Part shown: positions 11,528 to 24,700 of the stretch, piece by piece
Layout of the letters: each line of letters opens with the position of its first letter
Position numbering within the stretch: the first letter of the stretch is position 1
Assembly: GCA_036571765.1 (NCBI GenBank)
Contig: BROE01000022.1
Location: 19,408,718 to 19,472,717 of the forward strand
Length of the DNA stretch: 64,000 nucleotides
Source of the DNA: Plecoglossus altivelis
Taxonomy: Eukaryota; Chordata; Actinopteri; Osmeriformes; Plecoglossidae
Reading direction: 5' to 3'
Made by a program: the position numbers and the translations under genes
Notes under the pieces: model-generated
Seen by the model: the letters and a program-made list of their open reading frames with translations, nothing else
Databases searched by the model: none
What the model was told of the DNA's origin: nothing

Positions 11528-13140
11528 CTCCATGCAGGAGAGCGAGCAGATAGAGAGGAACTGTCTGGAAATGGAGCGAGGAGACAGGGTGGGGGAGAAG
11601 AGAGAAGGTAGAGATGGGGATTGATAAACAGAGGAAGAAAAGCAACGCTGTCCTGGCAGGGCATCAACTCTGTCGGACAGTGCCAGAGAATTCAGCACAC
11701 AGGGACACACACACACACACACACAATATCCACACACAATATCCACATTTTCTGTTCCAGAACTGTACTTCTCAATGCATTCTGCAGACGCTGGCCTTGT
11801 TTGTCTCCGTCCTGGTAGCCATCTGAGCCCGGCTATATTGGGACTGTATGCCCCACCCCTCCTGCAGCCATCTAGCACCTCCCAGTCCCACTCGCCTGGA
11901 CAGTCTAAATCGAGGCTCCTTGGGTTTGACTTGGCTGTGGTTTACATTGGAGCCGGTTCAGTATGACAGGAGTGTAGTAGCAGGGTTTGCACTCTTATTC
12001 TCTGAGTAAAGAAGGCTCCTTGTTGAGAGGGTGATTATGATATTCAGACCACAGACTCCACCAGTGATAGATAGTAGAGAATGAAGCACTCCATTTACTT
12101 TCAGTGATTGAGCCTATTAAGGGGAAGCCTGGGAGATGTACTCTGGCTGGTTCATTGAGGTGAGTTATTGATCTGTTAGAGATGGATTATGTGGTCTCCA
12201 GCCACCCCTCTAATTGTCTTGGGAAGATCAGTGTCGTTTTAGCAGCCAGTCCTGCAGGGTCCACACCCCAGTTACTAGCTCTCTGTTTCCTGCGCCTCCC
12301 TTGCTCTCCGTTCTTCCCTGCCCCCCCCCCCGTGCGCTCCCTTATACCAGTGGGTGACTGTGGAATACGTGTGACGTAACTAACACAGACAGAAACACAA
12401 GTACGAGTTGTGCTGGTGTTGTAACAGCCATGTGGACTGAGGATGAAGGACAAACATGTCAGGAGGTCTCGCTAATCTGTCGCTAACCAAAAACAAACAT
12501 GGCGGACAGTGACAGTGTGCTCACATGTCTTACTGCTCGCCCCTCTCCTCCTGCTTTGCGCACCCTGCTGTGTCTGCTCCTCAGGGGGTATCCCACGCCC
12601 CTGTCTCCTGCCCTCTTGTTGCACCTGGCCTGCACTCCTCCCCCCTTCGCGCTCCCTCCCCTCCCCTCTGTCCTCAGCCAGTCTGTGCCACACACACAGA
12701 CAGGCTTGTGACGATGGTGCAGGCAGTCTGTGTTTGGTGATGAAAGGAACAGCATGTGGGTAGTGTGAGCGACCTGCTCAGATGCTGCTGCTTGTGCTAA
12801 CATGACGTGGTTAATCATTTAAGTCTGAGAAACAGGCACAAGGGCTGGGGGCGGGGGGACACTGGGGTACTTATCAGGGGGATAGACACACACACACAAA
12901 AACACACACAAGTCGGATAATGGCTGGTGCTTAGTATGACATAAACGCAGAGAGAATGATGCTTCTATAAGTAGCATGTCATCTAGACTGGGAGCAGAGC
13001 TGATTGGTGTTGTTTGTTAGCTGGATGTTATAATCAGTCGGAGGCGTAAACACACTGGTGTTTTAATGAACAGACATCAAGACGGTCCTGAAACAGTGAA
13101 GGACTAGTCTGTTGGTTTCTAAATGATATTATTTGGGCTT
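11528..13140. other. Unique sequence, no gene recognised
   Basis: 1.6 kb of mostly unique DNA. It includes a short CA tract near 11706 and, at about 12496-12507, AACATGGCGGAC, a close match to the YY1 consensus that often lies near transcription starts. The open frame from that ATG (about 70 codons) is proline/leucine-rich without a domain I recognise. Confidence 0.45.
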
Positions 13141-13335
13141 CCACATTCATCCTCGCTGCTGTGCTCCTCCCTCTCTCCTCCTCTCTCCCTCCTCTCCCCT
13201 CCCATTTTGTCTGCTCCTTCTCTTCCAAGCTGATCTCTCTCTTCTCTCTCTCTCACTCACTCATCACTCACACACACACACACACAACTCTCACACACAA
13301 CACACACACTCAACGACACACACACACTCTTTTCT
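13141..13335. repeat. CT-rich then CA-rich simple repeats
   Basis: Pyrimidine tract (13160-13262) grading into ACACAC repeats (13268-13330). Confidence 0.85.
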
Positions 13336-13674
13336 CTGGCAGCCAATAGAAAGGCACCGGTCTCCCCATTGCTTGCCACTCAACGCCTTGTTGCCAGGAC
13401 AACAGGAAGGCATGAGACCCACTTAACTTGAGCATTCCAAACTTTGTGTTTGACTGAAAACAAGTAAAGGTCTTTCCATCTCAAACTCCATCGTGTTGCT
13501 GTTATTTCCTACACCTTCCTGTCCATCTGTGTCCTGGTGTCTTTCTGTAACTGTTGTTCTGGCCTTGCTCCTCTGTCAGCCCTCATGTCTGTCGTCCTTG
13601 TCACACTGAATCACACGACATTCTGCATGAAGGTAAACCCTGCTCATGTGGCACTGCCAGGCAATGGAACAGTG
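13336..13674. other. Unique sequence, no gene recognised
   Basis: About 340 bases of non-repetitive DNA before the 36-bp array. Confidence 0.5.
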
Positions 13675-14035
13675 TGGAACAGTGAGGTTCTCTCAGAGCC
13701 TGGGTCAGTGTGGAACAGTGAGGTTCCCTCAGAGCCTGGGTCAGTGTGGAACAGTGAGGTTCCCTCAGAGCCTGGGTCAGTGTGGAACAGTGAGGTTCCC
13801 TCAGAGCCTGGGTCAGTGTGGAACAGTGAGGTTCCCTCAGAGCCTGGGTCAGTGTGGAACAGTGAGGTTCCCTCAGAGCCTGGGTCAGTGTGGAACAGTG
13901 AGGTTCCCTCAGAGCCTGGGTCAGTGTGGAACAGTGAGGTTCCCTCAGAGCCTGGGTCAGTGTGGAACAGTGAGGTTCCCTCAGAGCCTGGGTCAGTGTG
14001 GAACAGTGAGGTTCTCTCAGAGCCTGTCAGTGTGG
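13675..14035. repeat. 36-bp minisatellite
   Basis: About ten near-identical 36-bp units starting GTGTGGAACAGTGAGGTTCC. Because 36 is divisible by three, the array is open on both strands and reads as a 12-residue repeat (GSVWNSEVPSEP), but there is no exon evidence. Confidence 0.95.
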
Positions 14036-14099
14036 AGCTCTGTTTTCCAGCCGGTCTCTGGTATGAGCAGGGTCTTAACCGTGTCTCCTCCCCCTGCAG

Positions 14100-14175
14100 G
14101 TTTCCAGCATGCAACAGCCGATGCTCCTCCTGCTCTAAGCAGCTGAATGCTGCTCCCCTCGTCCACGAAGCGCAA
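14100..14175 (+). CDS. Candidate 5' exon of acvr1l (signal-peptide position), weak
   Basis: A 76-nt segment bounded by a strong acceptor (pyrimidine tract ending CCCCTGCAG at 14099) and a consensus donor (GTAAGC at 14176). The first ATG (14109) begins a leucine-rich stretch, MQQPMLLLL, then stops, as a signal peptide broken by a small indel might. A second ATG (14147) gives MLLPSSTKRK and leaves two bases, the phase needed by the ectodomain exon at 15480. Neither start makes a normal signal peptide. It may be a 5' UTR exon, a damaged signal exon or a chance splice pair. Confidence 0.25.
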
Positions 14176-14179
14176 GTAA

Positions 14180-14450
14180 GCTACACACCCCAAGCCTGGC
14201 CTCACACAATACCCAGGCCTGGCCTCACAATTTACTCCCTTCAGCCTGGCCCTACACACCCCACCTGGCCTCACGCACGCCCAGCCTGGCCCTCAACGCA
14301 TACAGCCTGGCCCCAAACACCCAGCTGGCCCTCACAACCACTCTCAGGCCTGGCCCCCACACACCAGCCTGGCCCCCAAATACCCAGCCTGGCCCCACAC
14401 ACCCAAGCCTGGCCTCAACACCCTGCTGGCCAAACACCAACACACCCTCC
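14180..14450. repeat. Diverged minisatellite, AGCCTGGCCCCACACACCC-like units
   Basis: About 14 imperfect units of 17-21 bp built on CCTGGCC and CACACCC. Confidence 0.8.
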
Positions 14451-14619
14451 CATACAGAAGCTGGCTGTGTTCCTGACTACACACAGGTTAACCTGTCACC
14501 ATACAGCCTGTAGTGTGCTTCCCAACAAACACACAGCATCAGATCTGCACTGTCACCATGTCAAGGGCGTGCTTTGCATCTCTCTGTTTTCTTTGTCTGC
14601 TTTGCTTTCGTCTTTTTTC

Positions 14620-15000
14620 AATCTCAGATTCTTCCTCTCTCTGCTCCCTCTCTCTCTCTGCTCCTCTCCTCTCTCTCTCTACCCACCAGAACAAACCCCC
14701 CTCCCTCTCTCCTCTCTCTCTCTTCTCTGCCCCTCTCCTCTCTCTAGCCTCTACCTCCCTCTTCTCCTGTCTGTCTCCATCCTCTCTCTCTGTCTCCCTC
14801 TCCTCTCTCTCTAACTCCTCTCTTCTGTCAGTCTCCGCTCCTCCTCTCCCTTGCTCCTCTCAGCCTGTTTTTCTCCCTCTTCCTTCTGTCCTGTCTCTCT
14901 CCTCATGCCTCTCTCTCCCTCTAGCCTGTCTCTCCTCTCCTTCTGTCTCCCCTCCTCCTGTTGTCTCTATTCCTGTCTGTCTCCTTTCCTCTGTTCTGCC
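14620..15000. repeat. CT-rich low-complexity tract
   Basis: Irregular CTCTCTCTC and CCTCTCCT pyrimidine sequence. Long serine/leucine-rich frames here are compositional. Confidence 0.8.
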
Positions 15001-15479
15001 TCTTCTCACTGTCCTCCTCGTCGCCTGCTGTCACTGCGCAATTTTTGTAACAACTGGCAGTAAAATGCTGTAGAGTCCCGAGAGGAAGCCGCGGGTTTGT
15101 CTCTGTGGAAGCTCCCCTCCCACAGACGTTAAACACTAAAGATTCTCATGAGGATGATGAAGGAAGCCAAGGCTGATAATACACTGTCTCCAAGTGATGA
15201 GTTAGTCATTACTTAGAAGTCTGCCTTTCATTGATTGGTTGATTGTTAATTGGAGCATCTCTTGATCATAGTTATTTTCTTGAAGGTGTCTGTCTCTTGA
15301 CAGACAAAGCCAATCTGACTGTCAGTCTGTTTCTATGAAACTGTGCGTCTGTGCCGTCTGTGCTGTCTGTGTGTCTGTGCGTTGTGATACGAGAATGTGT
15401 CTGTCAGGAACCTGTGTCTGTGCTGGTACAAAGGACACATAGACATGAAAGCTGATGTCTTGACTGTGACCAGATACAG
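15001..15479. other. Unique intron sequence before the ectodomain exon
   Basis: Non-repetitive DNA leading to the acceptor at 15477-15479. No other exon seen. Confidence 0.5.
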
Positions 15480-15730
15480 GGATCGTCAGCAACAGCTGAG
15501 GTGTGTGTGTGACGGAGAGCCATGTGACTCTCGAGGGCGCTGTTTTGGCCAGCAGTGCTTCTCCTCCTTCTCCTTCCACAACGGGACGCTGCTCCAGGAG
15601 AAAGGGTGCATTGTGGGTAGCGGTCAGGGGCCTGTCAGCTGCACGAACCACCCTTCCCCCGACCTGGTGGTAGAATGCTGCCACGGCGACCTCTGTAACC
15701 AGAACGTTACCATGGAAACCCCAACAAGAG
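15480..15730 (+). CDS. acvr1l: acvr1l ectodomain exon (copy A, intact)
   Basis: Encodes the three-finger ligand-binding domain. Ten cysteines fall in the ACVR1 pattern: CVC, EPC, GRC, QQC, KGC, SC, then CC and LCN. NGT and NVT are potential N-glycosylation sites. The start is taken after CAG at 15477-15479, which restores the reading phase; alternative acceptors at 15489 and 15495 would trim five residues. The exon ends ACAAGAG with one base left over, before the non-consensus donor GCGAGT. The nearby copy B (17981-18331) ends in the same phase. Confidence 0.85.
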
Positions 15731-18700
15731 GCGAGTGTTTGTCGTATGCTGTGCACTTCCCTATCAACAGCATGCAGTGGCATACGTACACCATAAAGAG
15801 TAACTGTCCCCCTAAAGTGACTTCATGACAGTGTGACATCATGTCAGTGTGACTTCATGACGGTGTGACATCATGACAGTGTGACTTCATGACAGTGTGA
15901 CATCATGACGGTGTGACTTCATGACAGTCTGACATCATGACAGTGTGACTTCATGACAGTGTGACATCATGACCGTGTGACTTCATGACCGTGTGACATC
16001 ATGACAGTGTGACATCATGACCGTGTGACTTCATGACCGTGTGACATCATGACAGTGTGACTTCATGACAGTGTGACATCATGTCAGTGTGACTTCATGA
16101 CGGTGTGACATCATGACAGTGTGACTTCATGACAGTGTGACATCATGACGGTGTGACTTCATGACAGTCTGACATCATGACAGTGTGACTTCATGACAGT
16201 GTGACATCATGACCGTGTGACTTCATGACCGTGTGACATCATGACAGTGTGACTTCATGACAGTGTGACATCATGTCAGTGTGACTTCATGACGGTGTGA
16301 CATCATGACAGTGTGACTTCATGACAGTGTGACATCATGACGGTGTGACTTCATGACAGTCTGACATCATGACAGTGTGACATCATGTCAGTGTGACTTC
16401 ATGACGGTGTGACATCATGACAGTGTGACTTCATGACAGTGTGACATCATGTCAGTGTGACTTCATGACGGTGTGACATCATGACAGTGTGACTTCATGA
16501 CAGTGTGACATCATGTCAGTGTGACTTCATGACGGTGTGACATCATGACAGTGTGACATCATGTCAGTGTGACTTCATGACGGTGTGACATCATGACAGT
16601 GTGACTTCATGACAGTGTGACATCATGACGGTGTGACTTCATGACAGTCTGACATCATGACAGTGTGACATCATGACCGTGTGACTTCATGACCGTGTGA
16701 CATCATGACAGTGTGACATCATGACGGTGTGACTTCATGACAGTCTGACATCATGACAGTGTGACCAGGTCTCGCACCTAAACATTTTTCCTCTCCTTTC
16801 ACTATGTGTGAAAAACACTTTAAAAGTTTAAAAGGTTCAAAAAAGATTTTTGAAAAATATTTTCAAGGTAGAAAATCTTTTTGAAAATAGTTTTGAAAGG
16901 GTTGAAAAAGATTTTTTGAAAAGTCCAATAACAAACCTTCTTCCTCTCAGTTGTGTTCCAAAGTGCAAATGTAACTGAAACTGAACTTGACCTGGGAGTA
17001 CATGCACAATAGAATGCACAGCATAGTTGCTAGCTCCAGGGCTAGCTCCAGGGCTAACTCCAGGGCTAACTCCAGGGCTAACTCCAGGGCTAGCTCCAGG
17101 GCTAGCTCCAGGGCTAACTCCAGGGCTAACTCCAGGGATAACTCCAGGGCTAACTCCAGGGATAACTCCAGGGCTAACTCCAGGGATAACTCCAGGGCTA
17201 ACTCCAGGGCTAACTCCAGGGCTAACTCCAGGGATAACTCCAGGGCTAACTCCAGGGCTAACTCCAGGGCTAACTCCAGGGCTAACTCCAGGGCTAGCTC
17301 CAGGGCTAACTCCAGGGCTAACTCCAGGGCTAGCTCCAGGGCTAGCTCCAGGGCTAACTCCAGGACTAGCTCTAGGGCTAGCTCCAGGGCTAACTCCAGG
17401 ACTAGCTCTAGGGCTAGCTCCAGGGCTAACTCCAGGGCTAGCTCCAGGGCTAACTCCAGGGCTAACTCTAGGGCTAACTCCAGGGCTAGCTCCAGGGCTA
17501 ACTCCAGGGCTAACTCCAGGGCTAGCTCCAGGGCTAACTCCAGGGCTAACTCCAGGGCTAGCTCCAGGGCTAGCTCCAGGGCTAGCTCCAGGGCTAACTC
17601 CAGGGCTAGCTCTAGGGCTAGCTCCAGGGCTAACTATCACAGCTCTTAGTGTGACTGTAGCCCAACCAAGCCACCCACCTGTGTGTGTAGTAACTGTCTT
17701 GTGCATTGGGAATCTTGACTCTATTGAAAGTGTTTTAACGGCCGATAGAGAGACACGCATGGCTAATGTAACGAAAGACTACAACAGAAAAGAAAAGATT
17801 ATAACGAACATCACTATGTGCTTTGTGATGAGAAAAACGTAAAGAAGCAGCACCGTGTGTGAGTGTGAATTGGGGGGGCGCAGATTTGGTGTAGGCTGAG
17901 GTATTGCCGCGGGGCCTGGCATCCAGGAGTGTCGAGTGGTGGTGTCGTGTGTACTGTCACCCACCCTCCCCTCCGTCCAGATGAGGAGTGGCCGCGAGCC
18001 CGGACTCGGCCGCAGTTCCTAATGAGCGCGGGCAAGAGCCAGTGTGATTGAGTAGAGAGGGGTGGCCGTGCTGGATCTGCATGCGCGCCCCAGCGTTTGA
18101 GCAGGGGACCGAGACAAGTGCTTTTTCCTCTGTGAGCAGCGACGGAGGCGGGGCCACGAACGGAGGTGTGGCACTGCAAGGGCGGGCCAATGCCGGTTCC
18201 AGAGGGCTGTCTGAGGGCCGACGCCCACGCTGCCGCCTTCTGTGCCACGCCCCCCTCGCCACGCTTCGCCGTCAGCTGCTGCCAGGGTCACCTGTGTAAC
18301 ATGAACATCACCGGGCAGAGCACCAGCAGAGGTACACGAACACGCTGCACACCTCACCTGGAACACGCTGCACACCTCACCTGCCTCTGGGATGTGTCAC
18401 TGCACACCTCACCTGCCTCTGGGATGTGTCAGTGCACACATCTCACCTGCCTCTGGGATGTGTCAGTGCACACATCTCACCTGCCTCTGGGATGTGTCAG
18501 TGCACACATCTCACCTGCCTCTGGGATGTGTCAGTGCACACCTCACCTGCCTCTGGGATGTGTCAGTGCACCCCTCACCTGCCTCTGGGATGTGTCAGTG
18601 CACACATCTCACCTGCCTCTGGGATGTGTCAGTGCACACATCTCACCTGCCTCTGGGATGTGTCAGTGCACACATCTCACCTGCCTCTGGGATGTGTCAG

Positions 18701-21700
18701 TGCACACATCTCACCTGCCTCTGGGATGTGTCAGTGCACACATCTCACCTGCCTCTGGGATGTGTCAGTGCACACATCTCACCTGCCTCTGGGATGTGTC
18801 AGTGCACACATCTCACCTGCCTCTGGGATGTGTCAGTGCACACATCTCACCTGCCTCTGGGATGTGTCAGTGCACACATCTCACCTGCCTCTGGGATGTG
18901 TCAGTGCACACATCTCACCTGCCTCTGGGATGTGTCAGTGCACACATCTCACCTGCCTCTGGGATGTGTCAGTGCACACACCTCACCTGCCTCTGGGATG
19001 TGTCAGTGCACACACCTCACCTGGAGAAAAGACAGTCAGACCTGTGTGTATGATGGACAAAAGACAGCCAGACCTGTGTGTATGATGGACAAAAGACAGC
19101 CAGACCTGTGTGTATGATGGACAAAAGACAGCCAGACCTGTGTGTATGATGGACAAAAGACAGCCAGACCTGTGTGTATGATGGACAAAAGACAGCCAGA
19201 CCTGTGTGTATGATGGACAAAAGACAGCCAGACCTGTGTGTATGATGGACAAAAGACAGCCAGACCTGTGTGTATGATGGACAAAAGACAGCCAGACCTG
19301 TGTGTATGATGGACAAAAGACAGCCAGACCTGTGTGTATGATGGACAAAAGACAGCCAGACCTGTGTGTATGATGGACAAAAGACAGCCAGACCTGTGTG
19401 TATGATGGACAAAAGACAGCCAGACCTGTGTGTATGATGGACAAAAGACAGCCAGACCTGTGTGTATGATGGACAAAAGACAGCCAGACCTGTGTGTATG
19501 ATGGACAAAAGACAGCCAGACCTGTGTGTATGATGGACAAAAGACAGCCAGACCTGTGTGTATGATGGACAAAAGACAGCCAGACCTGTGTGTATGATGG
19601 ACAAAAGACAGCCAGACCTGTGTGTATGATGGACAAAAGACAGCCAGACCTGTGTGTATGATGGACAAAAGACAGCCAGACCTGTGTGTATGATGGACAA
19701 AAGACAGCCAGACCTGTGTGTATGATGGACAAAAGACAGCCAGACCTGTGTGTATGATGGACAAAAGACAGCCAGACCTGTGTGTATGATGGACAAAAGA
19801 CAGCCAGACCTGTGTGTATGATGGACAAAAGACAGCCAGACCTGTGTGTATGATGGACAAAAGACAGCCAGACCTGTGTGTATGATGGACAAAAGACAGC
19901 CAGACCTGTGTGTATGATGGACAAAAGACAGCCAGACCTGTGTGTATGATGGACAAAAGACAGCCAGACCTGTGTGTATGATGGACAAAAGACAGCCAGA
20001 CCTGTGTGTATGATGGACAAAAGACAGCCAGACCTGTGTGTATGATGGACAAAAGACAGCCAGACCTGTGTGTATGATGGACAAAAGACAGCCAGACCTG
20101 TGCGTCATGGATAAAAAGACAGCCAACCGGTCTGGTGAAACTAAAAACAGCCACCTGGGCTTGAGCAAGACTAGCCAACTGGGTGAGGAGCGGAGAAAAG
20201 CACACTCCGCACCTTGTGAATAGCAAAAAAAACAGCCAAATCCGTGGTAGATGGAGAAAGACAGTCCAGACCACCTGGGTCTGGATGAGAACAAGACAGC
20301 CAGCCCTGTTGTGTGTGGAGAAAAGACAGTCCAGACCTGGGTATACGAGAAAAGACAGTCAGACCATGGGTGCTTGAGAAAAGACAGGTCAGACCTGGTG
20401 TGATGAGACAAAGACGAGCCAGACCTGGTGTTGTGAGAACAAATACAGCCACCCTTGGTGATGAGAAAAACAGTCAGACCTGTGGGAGAAAAAAACACAG
20501 CAAACCGTGGGTGATGGAAAAAGACAGTCGAAGCCTAGTTGCTGAGGAAAAAACATCCAACCGTGTGTGCTGGAGAAGACAGCCACGACCCTGGTGATAG
20601 AAAAAGACACGCCAACCTTGGGAGAGAAAAGACATCAGACTTGGTGGATGAAAAGACAGTCAACCGTTGAGCTGAAAAAGACACCAACCTGTTGTATGGA
20701 GAAAAACAGCACGACCTGTGTATGGGAGAAAAACAGCCAGACAGTGTGTGATGGAGAAAAGAACAGCCATACTGTTGTGGATTGAGAAAAGACAGCCAGA
20801 CCTGGGTGTGTGATGAATAAAAAAATAAGAAAAACCCCCCCAAAAACCCCCCCCCCAGAAAACCCCCCCGCTTGTTTGTTTGGGTAAAATGAAAATATGG
20901 AAACGACAAAAAAAAAGAACCAGCCTCAAGAACCCCCTTGTGTGTGTGATGGAGAAAAGACAGCCAGACCTGGGTGTGTGATGGAGAAAAGACAACCAGA
21001 CCTGTGTGTATGATGGACAAAAGACAGCCAGACCTGTGTGTATGATGGACAAAAGACAGCCAGACCTGTGTGTATGATGGACAAAAGACAGCCAGACCTG
21101 TGTGTATGATGGACAAAAGACAGCCAGACCTGTGTGTATGATGGACAAAAGACAGCCAGACCTGTGTGTATGATGGACAAAAGACAGCCAGACCTGTGTG
21201 TATGATGGACAAAAGACAGCCAGACCTGTGTGTATGATGGACAAAAGACAGCCAGACCTGTGTGTATGATGGACAAAAGACAGCCAGACCTGTGTGTATG
21301 ATGGACAAAAGACAGCCAGACCTGTGTGTATGATGGACAAAAGACAGCCAGACCTGTGTGTATGATGGACAAAAGACAGCCAGACCTGTGTGTATGATGG
21401 ACAAAAGACAGCCAGACCTGTGTGTATGATGGACAAAAGACAGCCAGACCTGTGTGTATGATGGACAAAAGACAGCCAGACCTGTGTGTATGATGGACAA
21501 AAGACAGCCAGACCTGTGTGTATGATGGACAAAAGACAGCCAGACCTGTGTGTATGATGGACAAAAGACAGCCAGACCTGTGTGTGTGATGGTGAAAAGA
21601 CAGTCAGACCTGTGTGTCTGATGGAGAAAAGACAGCCAACCTGTGGGTAACGGAGAAAAGACAGCCATACCTGTGTATGGATGAGAAAAGACAGTCAACC

Positions 21701-24700
21701 TGGTTGTGATTGAGAAAAGACAGCCAGACCTGGGTGTGTGATGGAGAAAAGACAACCAGACCTGTGTGTATGATGGACAAAAGACAGCCAGACCTGTGTG
21801 TATGATGGACAAAAGACAGCCAGACCTGTGTGTATGATGGACAAAAGACAGCCAGACCTGTGTGTATGATGGACAAAAGACAGCCAGACCTGTGTGTATG
21901 ATGGACAAAAGACAGCCAGACCTGTGTGTATGATGGACAAAAGACAGCCAGACCTGTGTGTATGATGGACAAAAGACAGCCAGACCTGTGTGTATGATGG
22001 ACAAAAGACAGCCAGACCTGTGTGTATGATGGACAAAAGACAGCCAGACCTGTGGCTGCTCACGACACACAACCGCGCCAGACCGATAGAGAAAACACAG
22101 TCCAGGCTTTCGCATGCACGCAAAAGCAGACCTTTGTATAGAAAAGACAGACGAGCACATCCTCGTTCTGTCCGGAATTATTATAGATCTAGCCTAGACT
22201 CTGTTCTATGTAAATACAGACAGTCACCTATACTCCGTCTCTCCCTCCGCTACAAACATCCACGCCTATATCGTCTCTCTCCTCTCGCGAACAACACCAG
22301 TCATCACCCTGCTCGAGAGACAGAAAAGACACCTCAGCAATCTCTCTGCAACCTGCATCAACATCGACAAGCTATAGCCCATCGTGTGTGTAAGGTAGAC
22401 AATACAGCGATAACAGTAACAGTGCCGGAAAAAGATCAATGCTCGCATCTCGGTCTAGAGAATATATCACCAGACCAACCGTCTGCCCTCTTATCCGAGC
22501 AAATGACAGCCAGACCTGTGTGATGAGAAACAGTCAGCGCCCACCCGGGTGGATGGGGATAAATAACATCATCACCTGTTTGAGAAAAAACTACGTCCAT
22601 CCGCTTCTGTAATAATATAGCATGAAATACATCATTCTCAGACCTGTGTTCAGAGTACAAAGACAGCCAACCGTTGGAGTTACGGAAAATATAGCGACAA
22701 TCATTACTCATGTATTTTTCATATAATAACATACTATCATCAGGAATGTAACACATATAATAATCACCTATCTCAGTCACCTTATAATCTTGAATTGTGT
22801 AGACCAACACTAGATCGCTACTATTAGAGCCTGATGACTCACTAATGACTAAGAGAGACACAGAATAGACCCAGCCATACCTGAGCACTGATATAAAAGA
22901 CCACGCCAGCATCATCATTGTTGAAAGTAGAATAAGACATGTCCAGACTCGAGAGACAGAGTATAGAAAAGAGCAGTAGCCCCAGACAATGTATTTGTTA
23001 TGTAAACACAACCAGCCACACCCGTGTTAGGAAAAAGACAGCATACCGGTTGTGGAAAAAGACAGCCAGACCGGGTGTGAGAGAAAAAACATCACTATTA
23101 CATCATCTCAAATAATGAGAAAGAGCGAGAACAGGTTCGAGAATATCCGTATCTATATGGAGAAACACAGTAGCTAGCCATACATGCTGCTGTACGTAGG
23201 AGAAGGTATACATGCCAGATACCCGGTGTAGAGAATGGCAAAAAAGACAGACATGATTCCGGGTTGTGTGTGTTCTATGTATGAACTAAAGAATAGTCAC
23301 ACCACTCAACTACCTCACGACATACAACTGAACAGAAAGAAGTCACACATTATCCATCTGTTGAGGAGAGCAACCTATCTAACACAGCAGACAGCTTTCT
23401 CCTCGCCCCACACGATTTTTACTCGGTGTTCCATGTAAAAGCAACATCAGCACCCGAGGAAGAAAATGACAGCATATCCTTCTGCTGCTAATGGTAGAAC
23501 AAAACAGCCAACCAGTGTGTGCATTGGAGACAAAGCACAGTCAGACCTATTTGTCTGCTGGCGAGAGATAAAGCCACATGGCCCAGACCTGTCTTAGGAT
23601 AGCAGAAAAACACACACAACCAGACCTGTGTGTGATGGAGAAAAGACAGTCAGACCTGTGTGTATGATGGACAAAAGACAGCCAGACCTGTGTGTATGAT
23701 GGACAAAAGACAGCCAGACCTGTGTGTATGATGGACAAAAGACAGCCAGACCTGTGTGTATGATGGACAAAAGACAGCCAGACCTGTGTGTATGATGGAC
23801 AAAAGACAGCCAGACCTGTGTGTATGATGGACAAAAGACAGCCAGACCTGTGTGTATGATGGACAAAAGACAGCCAGACCTGTGTGTATGATGGACAAAA
23901 GACAGCCTATACTCGTGATTGCCTCCACCCGGAAACAAAACAGGGCCAGACCCGGTCTGATGAGAAAAGACATCAGACCTGGGTGCTGGAGAAAAAGACA
24001 GCCAGACCAAACCTGTGGGTCTGGAAAAAAGACAGCCAGACCTGTGTGTATGATGGACAAAAGACAGCCAGACCTGTGTGTATGATGGACAAAAGACAGC
24101 CAGACCTGTGTGTATGATGGACAAAAGACAGCCAGACCTGTGTGTATGATGGACAAAAGACAGCCAGACCTGTGTGTATGATGGACAAAAGACAGCCAGA
24201 CCTGTGTGTATGATGGACAAAAGACAGCCAGACCTGTGTGTATGATGGACAAAAGACAGCCAGACCTGTGTGTATGATGGACAAAAGACAGCCAGACCTG
24301 TGTGTATGATGGACAAAAGACAGCCAGACCTGTGTGTATGATGGACAAAAGACAGCCAGACCTGTGTGTGATGGAGAAAAGACAGCCAGACCTGTGAGTG
24401 TGCGGAGAAAAGACAGCCAGAACCTTTGTGTGATGAGAAAAGAACAAGCCATACCGTGGTGATAAAAAAAACACTACCAGCTTAATACATAAGGGGCTGT
24501 ATGTATGCGAGGAAAAGACAATCAGACCGTCTATCCTGTGATGAGAAAACAGTCAGACCTGTGGTGAGGAGAAAAGACAGTCAAACCGGGATAAAAAAAC
24601 AGCCAACTTGGAGAAAAGCCAAGGTCAGACCTGTGGGTGAGAGAAAAGACAGTGCAGACCCTGTGTGTTGATGGCGAAAAGACATCAGACCTGTTTATGA

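Noticed and set aside
13537..14814. 425-codon + strand frame
   Set aside because: Made of the 36-bp array, diverged CCTGGCC repeats and CT-rich sequence; no domain and also open on the other strand.
16837..17842. Collagen-like or SRAN-repeat proteins on both strands
   Set aside because: A 12-bp minisatellite open in every frame.
19017..22160. Minus-strand open frames of about 490 and 540 codons with WLSFVHHTHRSGCLLSIIHT repeats
   Set aside because: They are the 32-bp satellite read through three rotating frames; the same residues appear in all three minus-strand frames and there is no start, splice or codon-bias evidence.
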